Of a stretch of DNA of 64,000 bases, positions 24,778-34,700 are shown in pieces. The translations under genes were made by a program, and so were the position numbers. Numbering within the stretch: the first letter of the stretch is position 1; each line of letters begins with the position of its first letter. The notes under the pieces are model-generated. The model saw only the letters and a list, made by a program, of their open reading frames with translations, made no database searches and was not told where the DNA came from. The DNA is from Pyrrhosoma nymphula (taxonomy: Eukaryota > Arthropoda > Insecta > Odonata > Coenagrionidae): assembly GCA_963573305.1 (NCBI GenBank), contig OY754336.1:14358699-14422698 (forward strand), read 5' to 3'.

Positions 24778-27700
24778 GGTAGTTAGGCCCTCGCTAAACA
24801 ATGCTCCGTATATTACCCCAACTCGTGGTGTGGTGGTGTCAAGTGTCATAATGAAGTTACCTATCCATAAACTTTCTTAATATTCTATACCTAAAGCACT
24901 CTATTCTCAAATATCATAATTGACTTTAGGAATTATTCATGTTGGGAAGTGGAAAAGCTAATGTATGCGGGGAATCAGGAGACTGAAAAGTTTGTAAATC
25001 TTATTTATTTAATTCAGGAGACTTTCGAATCTAAATAGGCAAATGCTTAGAGAATGTCCTTACCTACCACCTTAGGAAATCGCAGTGTAACGGCGGCCAG
25101 TTTGTCATCATTTAACCCATCTTTTATTCATAAATGGATTAATAAGCACTTGGGTGGATTAAAAATTCAGCTCTATCCCGTTATGTGGGAATTGGAATAT
25201 TTTGACGTGGATGAAGAAATTCTGGGAACGTGCAAATTGAAATTCTAGAAATAAGAGAGTTCTCAGGGTGGTTTATTTTCCAGTTTCAATCTTCACAGTG
25301 TACCCTCTGTATCATTTTCCAGTTCATAAGCTATTAGTACGCACATTGAATACTTAAAAAGATGTTTTTATTTCAGTTTTATTCAACTAAGTATTGTGTA
25401 TAACTTTGGAACTGGTTTGTAACTGTGTACCTTACGTCTGAATCTTATTTAAAATTTCATTTGTTTCCGTGTCATTCGGTTGAGTTTACGTGTGCTGCTG
25501 CTAGATAACGCTTGTATTATTGCAGGATGCGTCGTTTGTTCATTGATCACATTTTTAAATTAATGCGAAATGTTATCCAACTAATGACAATGTACAAACG
25601 CAGTTGAAGAACTCTGAATCCGTTACTCTTTGGAAATGCAAAGTTGCGAGAGGGTTAAGCTGAAATTTCCCTATCGGTCCGTCAGTGGAAAGGAGCGAAT
25701 TGTGTAGGATGTCATGGATCAGTGTTCGCAATGCCTCACAAGCTAAATAGATCAGCTTCGGGGTCAGTTTCGCGCACGGCTTCCCTCTAACCTGGATCCT
25801 TATTGGCCGAAAGTTTTCGCGAACCCTTGCGTTCGGCTCCCGAAGTTTGTCGAGAGACCGAAGTAGGTGGAACAAAAAGCGCGAACCATCCTTACCTTTC
25901 TCAGTTGGTCCAGTGCCGCATTAGCTAAACGGACGTGTCTTTGTTGTTCGTGATAGGATAAGGATATCTACTCTTACTCGTAGTAAAATTTTAGAAAGAG
26001 GTTCTCGTGTATTGCTTCCCAGACTTATAGGCCTTTGTAAATCATCACCATAATGGAAACGCGGTGATGTTAGTTGGATGAGAATCCGGCATCCGTTTGC
26101 CTAATAACTCGAGGTAACTTGTGTATTCCGTGACGTATATTAAATACTCCATTTCGAACTTCAAATAATATTCAGTCATTATCATGTTTAAACTAAAATG
26201 TAGTCATTTTAAAGTTTACTCCTGGAAAATGACTACATTTTAATTGAACTCTGGTGCAGATTAGCTTATAAAATTAGTGGAGTGAACTAGCGTCTCTTGA
26301 AACTTAAGGAATGTTAAGTTCCTCTGTGTGACGCCTCATATCATCATATCTGTTTACATCTTGTACCGACCACGCTTAGACTTTTGGCCGAAAATCTGAA
26401 CTAGGGAATAATACCGCACCGTAGTAATGATTGATAAGTAATTATTCCTTTACGTGCTGTTTTGTGTGAAAAGCCGTTCGAGGAGGTGTATACCGTCGTG
26501 GGTTCGTAGACCTAAGAGACACGCGAGAGAACCCTCGAGGATTTGGTTACCTTCAAAAGAAGAATTTTTATTAATTTTTCAATATTTCGGAGACTGGTTC
26601 AGGTCGGGAGAGTGGTTGATTTACCGTGCGTCGGCCGTGGGGCGGTTGAACAAAGAGACAGCTCGTCGCCATTCGTCGAAGAGCGGAGAAATGCGGATTT
26701 TTTTTAGTTCCACCCCTCCCCCTGACCTCTTGTCCGTGGCTCTCATCTCTTCCTTGAAATCCTCACCCATTCTGAAAAAGCTGCTCAAGATTTCTGATCT
26801 TATTTCTATCGGATATATTCCCTTGCGAATCTGATCGAATATCGCGTGTATCATCCCTGCGTAATGAAAGTGCCTATCGTATTATAAATTATGCAACTCA
26901 TGTTTCTCAATTACATCTCCTCTTCGGAGATCGGAAGAACGGATACGTATGAATTTGTGAATTACGCAAAAATTCTTTATTCCCGAATCGGGTTTCGACA
27001 TTTTGTTTCATATTCAGGTGAAGCTGAAACTTTTTTGAAAGCTATGCCGTGCAATGAAGATTTTCAGTTGAATGGTCTAGGTCATTATTTATTGATTTCT
27101 CCTCTCCCATGTGAATAATTTCCACAAGATGAGATCCGACACAGTGCATCTTATTACTTATCTCCTGCCTTTATACTTCTCCGCAATTTTTATCAAATCG
27201 CCGTACTCACCTCTCGAAGAAAGAGTGGGGATGCTTCTGCATGTGGTAAACGTTCAGTTAAAGCTACGTCTACAGTTATCGCATACCCCATTGAGCGGAG
27301 AACATGTTGTCATCACAATTTTACGCAGGTTCTTCACCCAGAATAACCGCTAGCTCACGGGTTCGACTTCTAGCGTAGATCTTTGTGATTCCTGGCAAGA
27401 ATTTGCTTCTCAAACGTTGTCGTAGATAAAGGCTACGCTTATAGTTTGGTTATGGTTAGGTCTGTACTGTAGCAGCTAAAATTTCATTGTGATAAAAGTA
27501 ACGAAAACAGTACAATATCCATTAAATATTTATTAACGCAGTACATGTGCTAATAAACATTCCTGCTGAATTAGATTTTTTCCCTTTCTCTTATTTCCCC
27601 TTCTCGATGTCAACTTCTCCGAAATCAAGGGCACTTACGGACTAGGATACTTATTAGGTACTTTTGGCATGCAAAAACATTGGGCGAAATACTTTGACAG

Positions 27701-27823
27701 GATTTTGGTCCATGGAATGTGTGTAGGGGAAGGAAAACATTTTGTTTTTCTTGTTCACAGGAAGGCGTGCATTTATTTGTTTATTTATTTGTGAAAGAGC
27801 GCTTGTTTGTTTTGGCGACTCAC
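24778..27823. other. Non-coding stretch, probably the first coding intron of the minus-strand gene
   Basis: If the exon at 27824-27947 is real, its intron begins at 27823 and runs to the left. I found no convincing next exon in this stretch. Minus-strand frames at 25573-25875 and 26621-26854 lack motifs or matching splice sites. A 17-bp perfect inverted repeat lies at 26194-26242. Confidence 0.35.
26194..26242. repeat. Short perfect inverted repeat
   Basis: TAAAATGTAGTCATTTT at 26194-26210 is the exact reverse complement of 26226-26242, with a 15-nt spacer. It could be a relic of a small inverted-repeat element or a structured spot. Confidence 0.6.
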
Positions 27824-27947
27824 CGTTGGCGGCGGGCACGGATCCTGCGTGCTGCGGCGCCAGGGCTAGGGCGTGCAGGAGGGCAAGGGCGCGGAGGAGG
27901 GCACTCGAAGGCGAGGCTGCGGACACCATCGCCCCTTCAGAAAACCC
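27824..27947 (-). CDS. First coding exon of an unidentified secreted or membrane protein (signal peptide)
   Basis: This minus-strand exon is defined by two strong splice sites. Upstream lies a long pyrimidine-rich tract (about 28010-27955) ending in GTGCAG; exon sequence would start at 27947. After 18 bp comes ATG (27929-27927) in good context (G at -3, G at +4). The frame gives 35 residues, then one base, then the donor GTGAGT starting at 27823, so the intron is phase 1. The peptide starts MVSAASPSSALLRALALLHA and continues with an Ala/Leu-rich core ending ALAPQHAG, a typical eukaryotic secretory signal with likely cleavage near Ala24-Ala28. No earlier in-frame ATG is visible. I cannot tell which protein it belongs to. 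The rest of the gene should lie at lower coordinates or beyond the window. Confidence 0.6.
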
Positions 27948-28240
27948 CTGCACCGAACAGGGGACACACAGGGAAACACACAAAAAACACAGGCAAAAAC
28001 AAAAGAAGGGGAGTAGGGCGCTTGAACGCCCAGTACACAAAACACACACACGCTCCGGCCTCGCCCTCCTCCTCCCTTTAACCCTTCCCAGCAGCCTCCT
28101 CTCCTCCGTGAACTTTAGAACCGCCCCCTTTTAGGCAGGTACTCCTTATTCCCTCAGCACTCTCCCGAAAGGGACAAGCTCTTCAGAACGCGGAAGGTGG
28201 TGGTGGAGCGAATAAAAAAACGGAATAAAACACCGGAGAT

Positions 28241-28313
28241 TGGGACCGCAAAAGGGCCGTGTGGTCGCTGTCGAGGGGGCGGCCGGCAGTGGGACCGCAA
28301 AAGGACCGTTTGG
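28241..28313 (+). repeat. 24-bp direct repeat inside the CpG island
   Basis: TGGGACCGCAAAAGGGCCGT at the start of the first copy (28241-28264) recurs at 28290-28313 with 22 of 24 positions identical, at a 49-bp period. The GGGACCGCAAAAGG core could be a repeated protein-binding site or simply a local duplication. Confidence 0.6.
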
Positions 28314-28982
28314 AGGGCGCCCGGTGTGGGGCCTTTTGTCGGTGCAGTTGGACGGTTTCAACCGGGCCGGGTGTGCGCGCGGCACTCTCCGCAGGACTCC
28401 ACCCTTTGTCGCCGGGCCTGATTTCCTCTTCCTTCGGTCTTGGTGTGTTTTTCGCGGGGAGTGGAAAGCCAGCCAGCCGGCCGCCGCTTGGCCACTCTCT
28501 CGTCTCGACCGGTCTCACGAGCCGGACGGGGTCGCCCAGAGAGCTCTCGTCGCTGTCTCTCCTGGCGGCAGACTGAGCGGTCGGGCGAAGGGAGCGTGTT
28601 CCTGCCTACCAGATTCCCTTCCCCTCCTCTCACGCTGTTAGCAGCTCTTGCTTCCCTCTCCGCTCAGCCACTACTCACTCCCCGCCCTCAGTCCTCTCTC
28701 CCGCCTCTTTTTCCCCCGCTCTTGCAAGACTTCCAGTTTTCGGCCGAAGCGACTCAACTTCGCTCCCTCTATCAAAAACATACAAGCAGCGGCCAGCTCC
28801 CGATTCTTCATCCCCGTACGCTCGGTGAGGAATTCTGCCGGCGGATCAGCTGACGATTCGTGGAAGGCGGCGGCCGGAGGATGAGGTCCAAGGACGACGG
28901 TGCAAGTGGTGGAGACTGTGGCTGTTTTGAGACTGTGGCGTCGTGCTCTCTGCCCTGTACAGTCTGCAGAATTGCGTTTTAA

Positions 28983-30240
28983 TCGCCTCGATGGATTATT
29001 TTACCACATTTTTACAAATGTATTGTTTTTTGTGTGACGATTGATCCATACATGTAATTAGTTGCCTTTAGACGCAATAAGGACCGGGAAGGTGCTTCGC
29101 CTAGAGTATCTGCTCCGGAGGCTTCCGCTTCCTTTTCTGGGTGTGGAGGAGATTTTTCTGTGGAATACAGGCCTATAATTGGGTATCATTCGGAGAACAT
29201 TCCAAGCGTAGTTATCCGTTCATCGGTTGGGGCATAACTCTGTTGAACGTGCTTTTCATCGATTGGCCGTTCTTCACATGGTTTTCAAATCGCCTTCTTC
29301 AGTTGTTGTCCCTACTTTTAGAAAAGTTTTTTTTTATTCTCGTGACTATTAATCAATACATAAATTAAGCTCTCTTGAGGCGAAGTTTTTTTTCTGCCGA
29401 AAAGACGCAAATTCCCTCTTCTCCTTTTCTTTGATTCATCGCTCAACTCCTGTGCCTCATTATTCCATCTCCTCCTCATACTAACAAGTATGTTTTGCTG
29501 AGGTTTCAGTAAAGGTTGACAGAGGATGATTCTGAAGGACGTTGCCCCCAGTGTTGGAATCAGTAGCTGCTTTGGCACCGGCTCTTTTTGGGAGTCAACC
29601 TGCTCTCTGCAATTTGTATCTTCAATAACGTGCGTGTATATTTCGGTGTCAGCAATTGTTTTCTCTATGCCTTTCGAGCAAGGCTTTTGATGTTTAGCAA
29701 ACCTTAACCGTTGAATGATGTAGCCTCTACGTCAATCTGTTTGTTAAAGATTTTTCGGGTTTTTAGAAGAACATTAAACTATCAATTATTTGATGACAGC
29801 ATTATAAATGAGTGTTCAAATCGGTTGTCATGTCGAGTAAATTGTAAACTATTGATTAAAATGAAATCGATTTTGACGTTCTATTTTCGCTGGTGATGAG
29901 TGCTCAACATTCAGTATTTGGAGCCTTCAGACCGTGGAAAATGTCTGAAATTACGGCTTTTTAATGCTTGTAAGAAATTTGGCGATGGGAGGAAACTGCG
30001 AGTTATTGGTTCGATGTCAGAATAAAAGTAAGTTTTTAGTTGTTCTGAAGTCTTTGACAGGACCCAGTACTCAAACTTCAAAGCGTTTTTTGCAGCCTGA
30101 CGGTAGTACGACAAGAAATACTTCATTGCCTCTCGATTTGTAAAGGTGCGCTCGGATATATGTATACCGACGGTAACTTAATTTTGGCGGAGTATTTTAT
30201 TTCGTTCGGAAAATGTGGTTATTTACACTGCTGGTGTTGA
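28983..30240. other. Non-coding stretch, no gene recognised
   Basis: Frames at 29141-29368 (+) and 29318-29578 (-) are under 90 codons and show no motif. The rest is AT-rich. Confidence 0.35.
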
Positions 30241-30716
30241 AGGTAATGATAGCCATCATTATCATCAGAGGTCATTGGTTTGCTGCAGCTCTTCTCTCCA
30301 CTTTCCTATGAGCTAAACGTTTTATTCCTTCAAAAGTATTCATTTTAATATCCCTTATAATTAGCCTCATATATTCCATCCTTGCTCTTCCTCGGTAATT
30401 TTTCCCATTCGTTTCTTCTTTTATTATTGTTTACAATAGTCTGTTATTTCTCAAAATATGTCCTATAAGTCTGTCTCTTCTTCAAAAATTTGAATGAACA
30501 ATTTTTTCTCTCCTACGCTTCTTAGAGTTTCATTTATTAGTGATTCTCTCCGTCCCTTAAATCTTCATTATTCTTCGATAACTCCACGTCTCCATTGCTT
30601 TCAATCTCTTTTCCTCTGCAGCTTTTATTGTCTCAGCTTCAATGCTGTATAATAGTATGCTCCATGCATATATTTTTATGGAGTGCTTCCTTATTTCCTC
30701 GCTTGTATTGATAAGT
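30241..30716 (-). mobile_element. LINE remnant, reverse-transcriptase C-terminal region
   Basis: On the minus strand an open frame from 30715 to a TAA at 30559-30557 reads IYAWSILLYSIEAETIK, then AAEEKRLKAMETW and YRRIMKI. This is the typical region downstream of the polymerase core in RTE-like endonuclease-reverse transcriptases of arthropods. Farther on, with frame breaks, come LIGHILRNN, LPRKSKDGIYEA and an end near KSCSKPM. A degenerate GAT-type tail lies at about 30250-30270. It is a 5'-truncated, decayed copy with no function. Confidence 0.7.
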
Positions 30717-31629
30717 GTTGGATTCATTTAATAGAATTTTATTTTTTTCCTGGGCTATTTTGCTCATCATTAGCATTCCCCGTAATAATAATTTGAAGTT
30801 ACCACCCTTTTGGTGCTGTTGTGAACGCCGTTGGATGTGCTTTTGGGATTGTTCTGTACACCGGCATGCGCGCCTTTACCCTTGTGTCTCGAGCTCAATA
30901 TCCATTCGGAGTATGTCTGCTTGTCGTGGCTCCATTTGCGTTGGGTGATTCATAATTAAAGTTATCGTTAACCTTAGGGTTATCATATATTTTTCCTCTT
31001 GAATGAAGTTTACAGTAGGGTAGTAAATTTTCTTCTTTCCCTAGCTCTTGTTGGAGCCAATATCTCTTTCTTTTACCTTATCGGGGTTCAATGCGAGAAA
31101 TGCAAATCATATTCCACACATGGTAACAACTCGGTGCAGAGTTAAAACTTTTATGACAATAAAGATGGTGGTTTGCTCATTGGTGATTAATGTTATTGAT
31201 GTCTCTAGGTTGCGCTGTTGGTTTGGTATTGTACGGGTGTTTTGGCTAGTAAACAAGCGTAGAGAGATACTCTGCATCAGCTTTTGCCTCATGAAATCTT
31301 TTCCAGCTTTCCATCGGGGCATGAAAATTGGTTCCGGCGACGTTTCAAAGGTTGAATCGGCCATCTTCATTAGGTTGTTTCATGACGAGATAGCTGAGTC
31401 AACTCTCGAAATCTCGACAGCAGCCATTTGCCTGACTCGGTGAAGAGCCCGAGAAGTTTTTTTCAGCGTCATTCGCCGGGTAAACACAAAATCCTTCTTC
31501 AACTTTTGCTTTTCTTCAACTAGAAATGCTCCTTAAAATCCAGTTTATTTATGCCCCTCCCGAAGGGCGAATTACTGTACTTGAAATGCTCTCGACATAC
31601 CATACCAATGAGTATATCAATGAAAAACT
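30717..31629. other. Non-coding stretch, no gene recognised
   Basis: A 131-codon frame at 31048-31443 and its antisense partner have no recognised motif and are likely chance. Nothing else is supported. Confidence 0.35.
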
Positions 31630-31712
31630 CCGCCATTGCGTAGATTCGAACCCAGACTCTCAGGATTTGGAGCAAGGACATCACATCAATCCAACACCTT
31701 CCAAATATAAGT
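31630..31712 (-). repeat. tRNA-derived SINE remnant
   Basis: On the minus strand, GTGTTGGATTGATGTGATG serves as a degenerate box A and GGGTTCGAATCT at 31642-31653 is a good box B, correctly spaced. CTACGCAATGGCGG follows. It is a decayed tRNA-like unit, not a working tRNA gene. Confidence 0.6.
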
Positions 31713-32639
31713 GAAGAAATTGACCAAAACCTTTCAGGATCATTTATTTGTTAAAGAAATGAATTAAGTTGACATCGCAAAATATTGCTGTTCAAAAACT
31801 GTGACATTTTCGATTCTGCCGGTCGAAGCTGCGTTCCGATTTATATTTTAGAGAGGTTTCCTTTTAAAATTCTTTCAGCAGTGGCTTTGTTAACTCGATG
31901 ATGCTTTTTTTGCTCTCTTAGCTGCGTTTTTAGTTCAACGGAGTTTTTTTATTTAAGTTTTTTACGGATAATGCAGCGATGAAAGCGAACTCTGTCGCGA
32001 CCCAATACATGAACGTGCAGCGATGCTTTTTGTGTGCGGGATGGGAGTCAAGCGTTTGTGAATGTAATCCACATCCTTTTTGAAGCACTTGATTGCGCCT
32101 CTGACCTTTCTCGTGTTCCTTCTCGTTCATGAATGTAATTATTATATTACGTTTATTTTTATCCCGGAGATTCTCTCATCCGGATTTTTTTTCAAGAGGG
32201 ACGAGCTTGTTGGCGGGGCTTGTAGGAATAATCCTAAATCCTGTCAAATGCTACGTGAATTATTCGACAGGTTATGACTGATTTTTTTGTGACTTTAATG
32301 ATGTAATCTGGTTCTATTTTTAGTTTTCTCGTGTCATTTTTGAGATTCTTACGAATTGATTGATTGATCTTACGATTGATTCTTACGAAAATACGGTTGA
32401 TGCCCATTCTATTGGAACTATTTCTACTCCCTTGAACTCATTTAATTTTTATTCTGATGTCAGGTATATGTATGGCGATAGTTTTTTTCTGTTTCTGCTT
32501 TAGTTATACATAAAATGGCTATTTGGGTGATCTATGTCAGCCTTTTAGGCTGTTTTTAAAAAATCGTAAAGAGTATGTCCGATTCATTTGCGGTGATAGT
32601 TTTATGTTTGTATTGATAAAGTATGATATATTGTTGTTC
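31713..32639. other. AT-rich non-coding stretch
   Basis: No gene or repeat is recognisable. Confidence 0.4.
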
Positions 32640-32858
32640 TCATTGCCTATTGTTGGCTTTGGTTTGTATATGTACTAGTATTTCATCGTGTCGGATTATT
32701 TGATATTTTATCGCTCGTTTATACTGTACGACATTAGCTGTAAGGTTGAGATATTCTGAATCGGCAGATGTACTAAATCCTAATATCACATGGTCTGTTG
32801 TCTCCGGAACCGTGTGACACATTCGGCATTGTTCATTAATGATTAGTATATAAGTCAC
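32640..32858 (-). mobile_element. LINE remnant, C-terminal zinc-finger-like tail
   Basis: The minus-strand frame reads INEQCRMCHTVPETTDHVI, then a GFS where GCS is usual, followed by a TEYL-like SEYLNLTANVVQY, and stops at 32642-32640. A CxxC...E...H.I..GC motif followed by a conserved tyrosine-leucine is a familiar C-terminal signature of some arthropod LINE polyproteins. The last zinc ligand is Phe here, so the copy is damaged. The upstream part is missing or displaced by the MITE at 32892. Confidence 0.6.
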
Positions 32859-32891
32859 AGTTTCAGGCTAAACTTTGCGGGAACGGGACAC

Positions 32892-33104
32892 ATGAAAGAA
32901 TTTCTCGCTTTGTACATTCCACAGATTTTTATTCCCCCCCCCTCCCCTTCTCCTCTGATTCCCTCCCCCCAACCCAACCCCGGTTTGAGTATATGTGGAC
33001 ACGGATATAACAGTACCTTGTACCTTGGAAATGACATTCTATGTCGAAACCATGATCGGTGAAAATAAAAAGTGTGGAATGTACGAAGCGAGAAATTCTT
33101 TCAT
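32892..33104. mobile_element. MITE with 32-bp terminal inverted repeats
   Basis: The left arm 32892-32923 and right arm 33073-33104 are reverse complements with one mismatch in 32; weaker pairing continues inwards through an A/T-rich stretch. The 213-bp unit has a C-rich run (about 32934-32975) inside and no coding potential. The arm sequence resembles that of the palindromic element at 50.8 kb. A possible two-base AT or TA target site cannot be separated from the inverted repeats. Confidence 0.72.
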
Positions 33105-34395
33105 TAATGATTTTCTAATGCTCAGTTTTAGTTATTTGCGGCAATATCTTGGTCTTATATTGCTATCATGAATCCTTCAGTCTCCCCAAACAGGACACCT
33201 ACCCCTGAGTCAGCTTATGGACGCTTTCTCATCTGCGCGTTCATTAATTATTATCCATTTCGTGATTATACCAATTATAATTTCCCGTTCACTTTAGTGT
33301 ATTATGAAATTCTAGTGCTTGGGGGAGGTGTTCGTGAATGCCATATCGAGGCAAGTTGAAGGGAAAGGAGGAATGGGAAATATTAATCTCTGGCGTTCTG
33401 CCTCTTTGTGTCCTTTTTCATTCCTTCACTCCACCCTCCCGAGTGCAGCGTGCATGGGACTCGCGACTCGAGGGTCGAAAACGCTGATGCAGTTGATAAT
33501 TTCAACCAGGTATCCAGCACACGTATTTTTATTTTTAAAAATACCACCCTCTCCTCCCACTCCCGTATCCATTTGACGTATAATTTCATACATTTTATTC
33601 ACTTCGCTGTTCCGTCTTTTATTTTCTCTCGACGCGTTCTCGTCTGCGTCCACCCTGTCATCGTTTTCGGAATAAATTTTATGAAAATAAACAAGTGTAA
33701 ACACTTTCGATGTCGGTCAATGTGGGGCAGTGGCGTGCATCCTGCCGGAGTTTTTGTTTTTCTTTTTTTTTTCAGAGCGGATTAGCGTGAGGCCGTACCT
33801 GCGTTGATTCCGAGCGCTCTCGATTCTTGAGCTTATAATTTTTTTATTTGCGTTCCAATGGAGGAGAAAGGATAGGGTCGTGAGTTTCCGTGGCGTTGGG
33901 CTTTTCGAAATAGGGGTGGTATAAAGTGCAGGATTATGTCTTCCTTCCTCGCCTAACCATCGTTCGTCTGCGGCCCTGCTGACGTCACGCGCCACCTTTC
34001 CAACGATCCAATCGTCTCACTAGGGACATGGGAAGGAAAGTTCTACGGCATTTACCCAATTTGCATAGCGTTTCCTTCGAATTTCCCTTGGTTACCTTTA
34101 AAGCTTTCGGTGTGATCCTATCCTCCTTTTCCTCCACGCAACTTCATACTATTTTCTGTCAAATATTATACATCTGGGCACTACCGTGCGAGCCGTTGCC
34201 GAGGCGTGTGGCAGAGGTAACCAGCCATAAGAAAGGGAGCGAAAAGGAGTTGGAGTCGGGAAGGATGGAAATGAATTGGATGTTTTCGGTGTCTTAGTGT
34301 CTCACTATTTTTTTGTTTTAGTCACTCATTATGCGAAATGAGAAGGAATTTTTGTATCTATCCGGTGTGCAGTGTATTTCAGTTATCAGTTATAC
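33105..34395. other. Non-coding stretch, no gene recognised
   Basis: Frames at 33408-33785 and 33426-33704 overlap on opposite strands and lack motifs. Short GC-richer spots near 33440 and 33970 are unassigned. Confidence 0.35.
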
Positions 34396-34700
34396 AGATA
34401 TTGTGCGGGGTTCAAATAATGTCCTCCGCACGTCACTCTACAACTCGCGTTATCTTCAATGTTCTTGTCTATCTCCCTTCTATCAGTTCTAGAAGTATAG
34501 CGCGGCATTAAAATAATATCCTCCGTGTGTCTCTCCTTAACTCGCGTTATCTGAAATTTTCATCTGCTCAGAAGCTAATACCATTTATTTTTTTCATGTG
34601 ACGGCTGCCTCCATACTAATCGCTTAATAAATCCTTGTCGATTGAATGCAGAGCCGTAAATGTATCTGAGGCATACGTTTTTCTTTTTTAGGCCTAAAGC
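34396..34700 (-). mobile_element. Degraded LINE of the same family as 12.0-12.9 kb
   Basis: The plus-strand sequence around 34494-34540 (GAAGTATAG...CTCCGTGT...CTCT) matches 12238-12280. The stretch 34615-34680 matches 12568-12625. On the minus strand the latter encodes QGFIKRLVWR and upstream residues comparable to GFVKRIVGR. About 200 bp present in the 12-kb copy between the two blocks is missing. A diverged duplicate of the first block lies at about 34400-34465. Confidence 0.5.

Larger units (their letters stand above)
27824..28982. promoter_or_regulatory. CpG-rich island, probable promoter and 5' UTR region
   Basis: This is the most CpG-rich stretch of the right half of the window, running from about 27820 to 28900 with sharp AT-rich flanks. 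It lies upstream of the minus-strand signal-peptide exon and would hold its transcription start and untranslated exon(s). Possible minus-strand donors include GTGAGT near 28670. A plus-strand start codon at 28881 opens a 33-codon frame ending at 28982, so divergent transcription is possible. No TATA box or initiator could be fixed. Confidence 0.45.

Noticed and set aside
25054..25125. Minus-strand GTAAGG donor after an open stretch near 25060-25120
   Set aside because: No credible acceptor is present upstream and a stop lies about 20 codons away.
25890..25933. Possible short minus-strand exon ending in AAG before GTAAGG
   Set aside because: No pyrimidine tract lies at its upstream border, and its frame does not accept the phase-1 junction from the signal-peptide exon without a stop.
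26929..26943. AGATCGGAAGAAC resembling a sequencing-adapter start
   Set aside because: It differs from the usual adapter word within a few bases and the flanks are continuous genomic-looking sequence, so contamination is not supported.
27358..27370. Box-B-like GGGTTCGACTTC on the plus strand
   Set aside because: No matching box A upstream; probably chance or a very old relic.
27742..28134. Plus-strand frame of 130 codons in the CpG island
   Set aside because: It is antisense to the signal-peptide exon and rich in Arg and Ala because of GC-rich composition; no motif.
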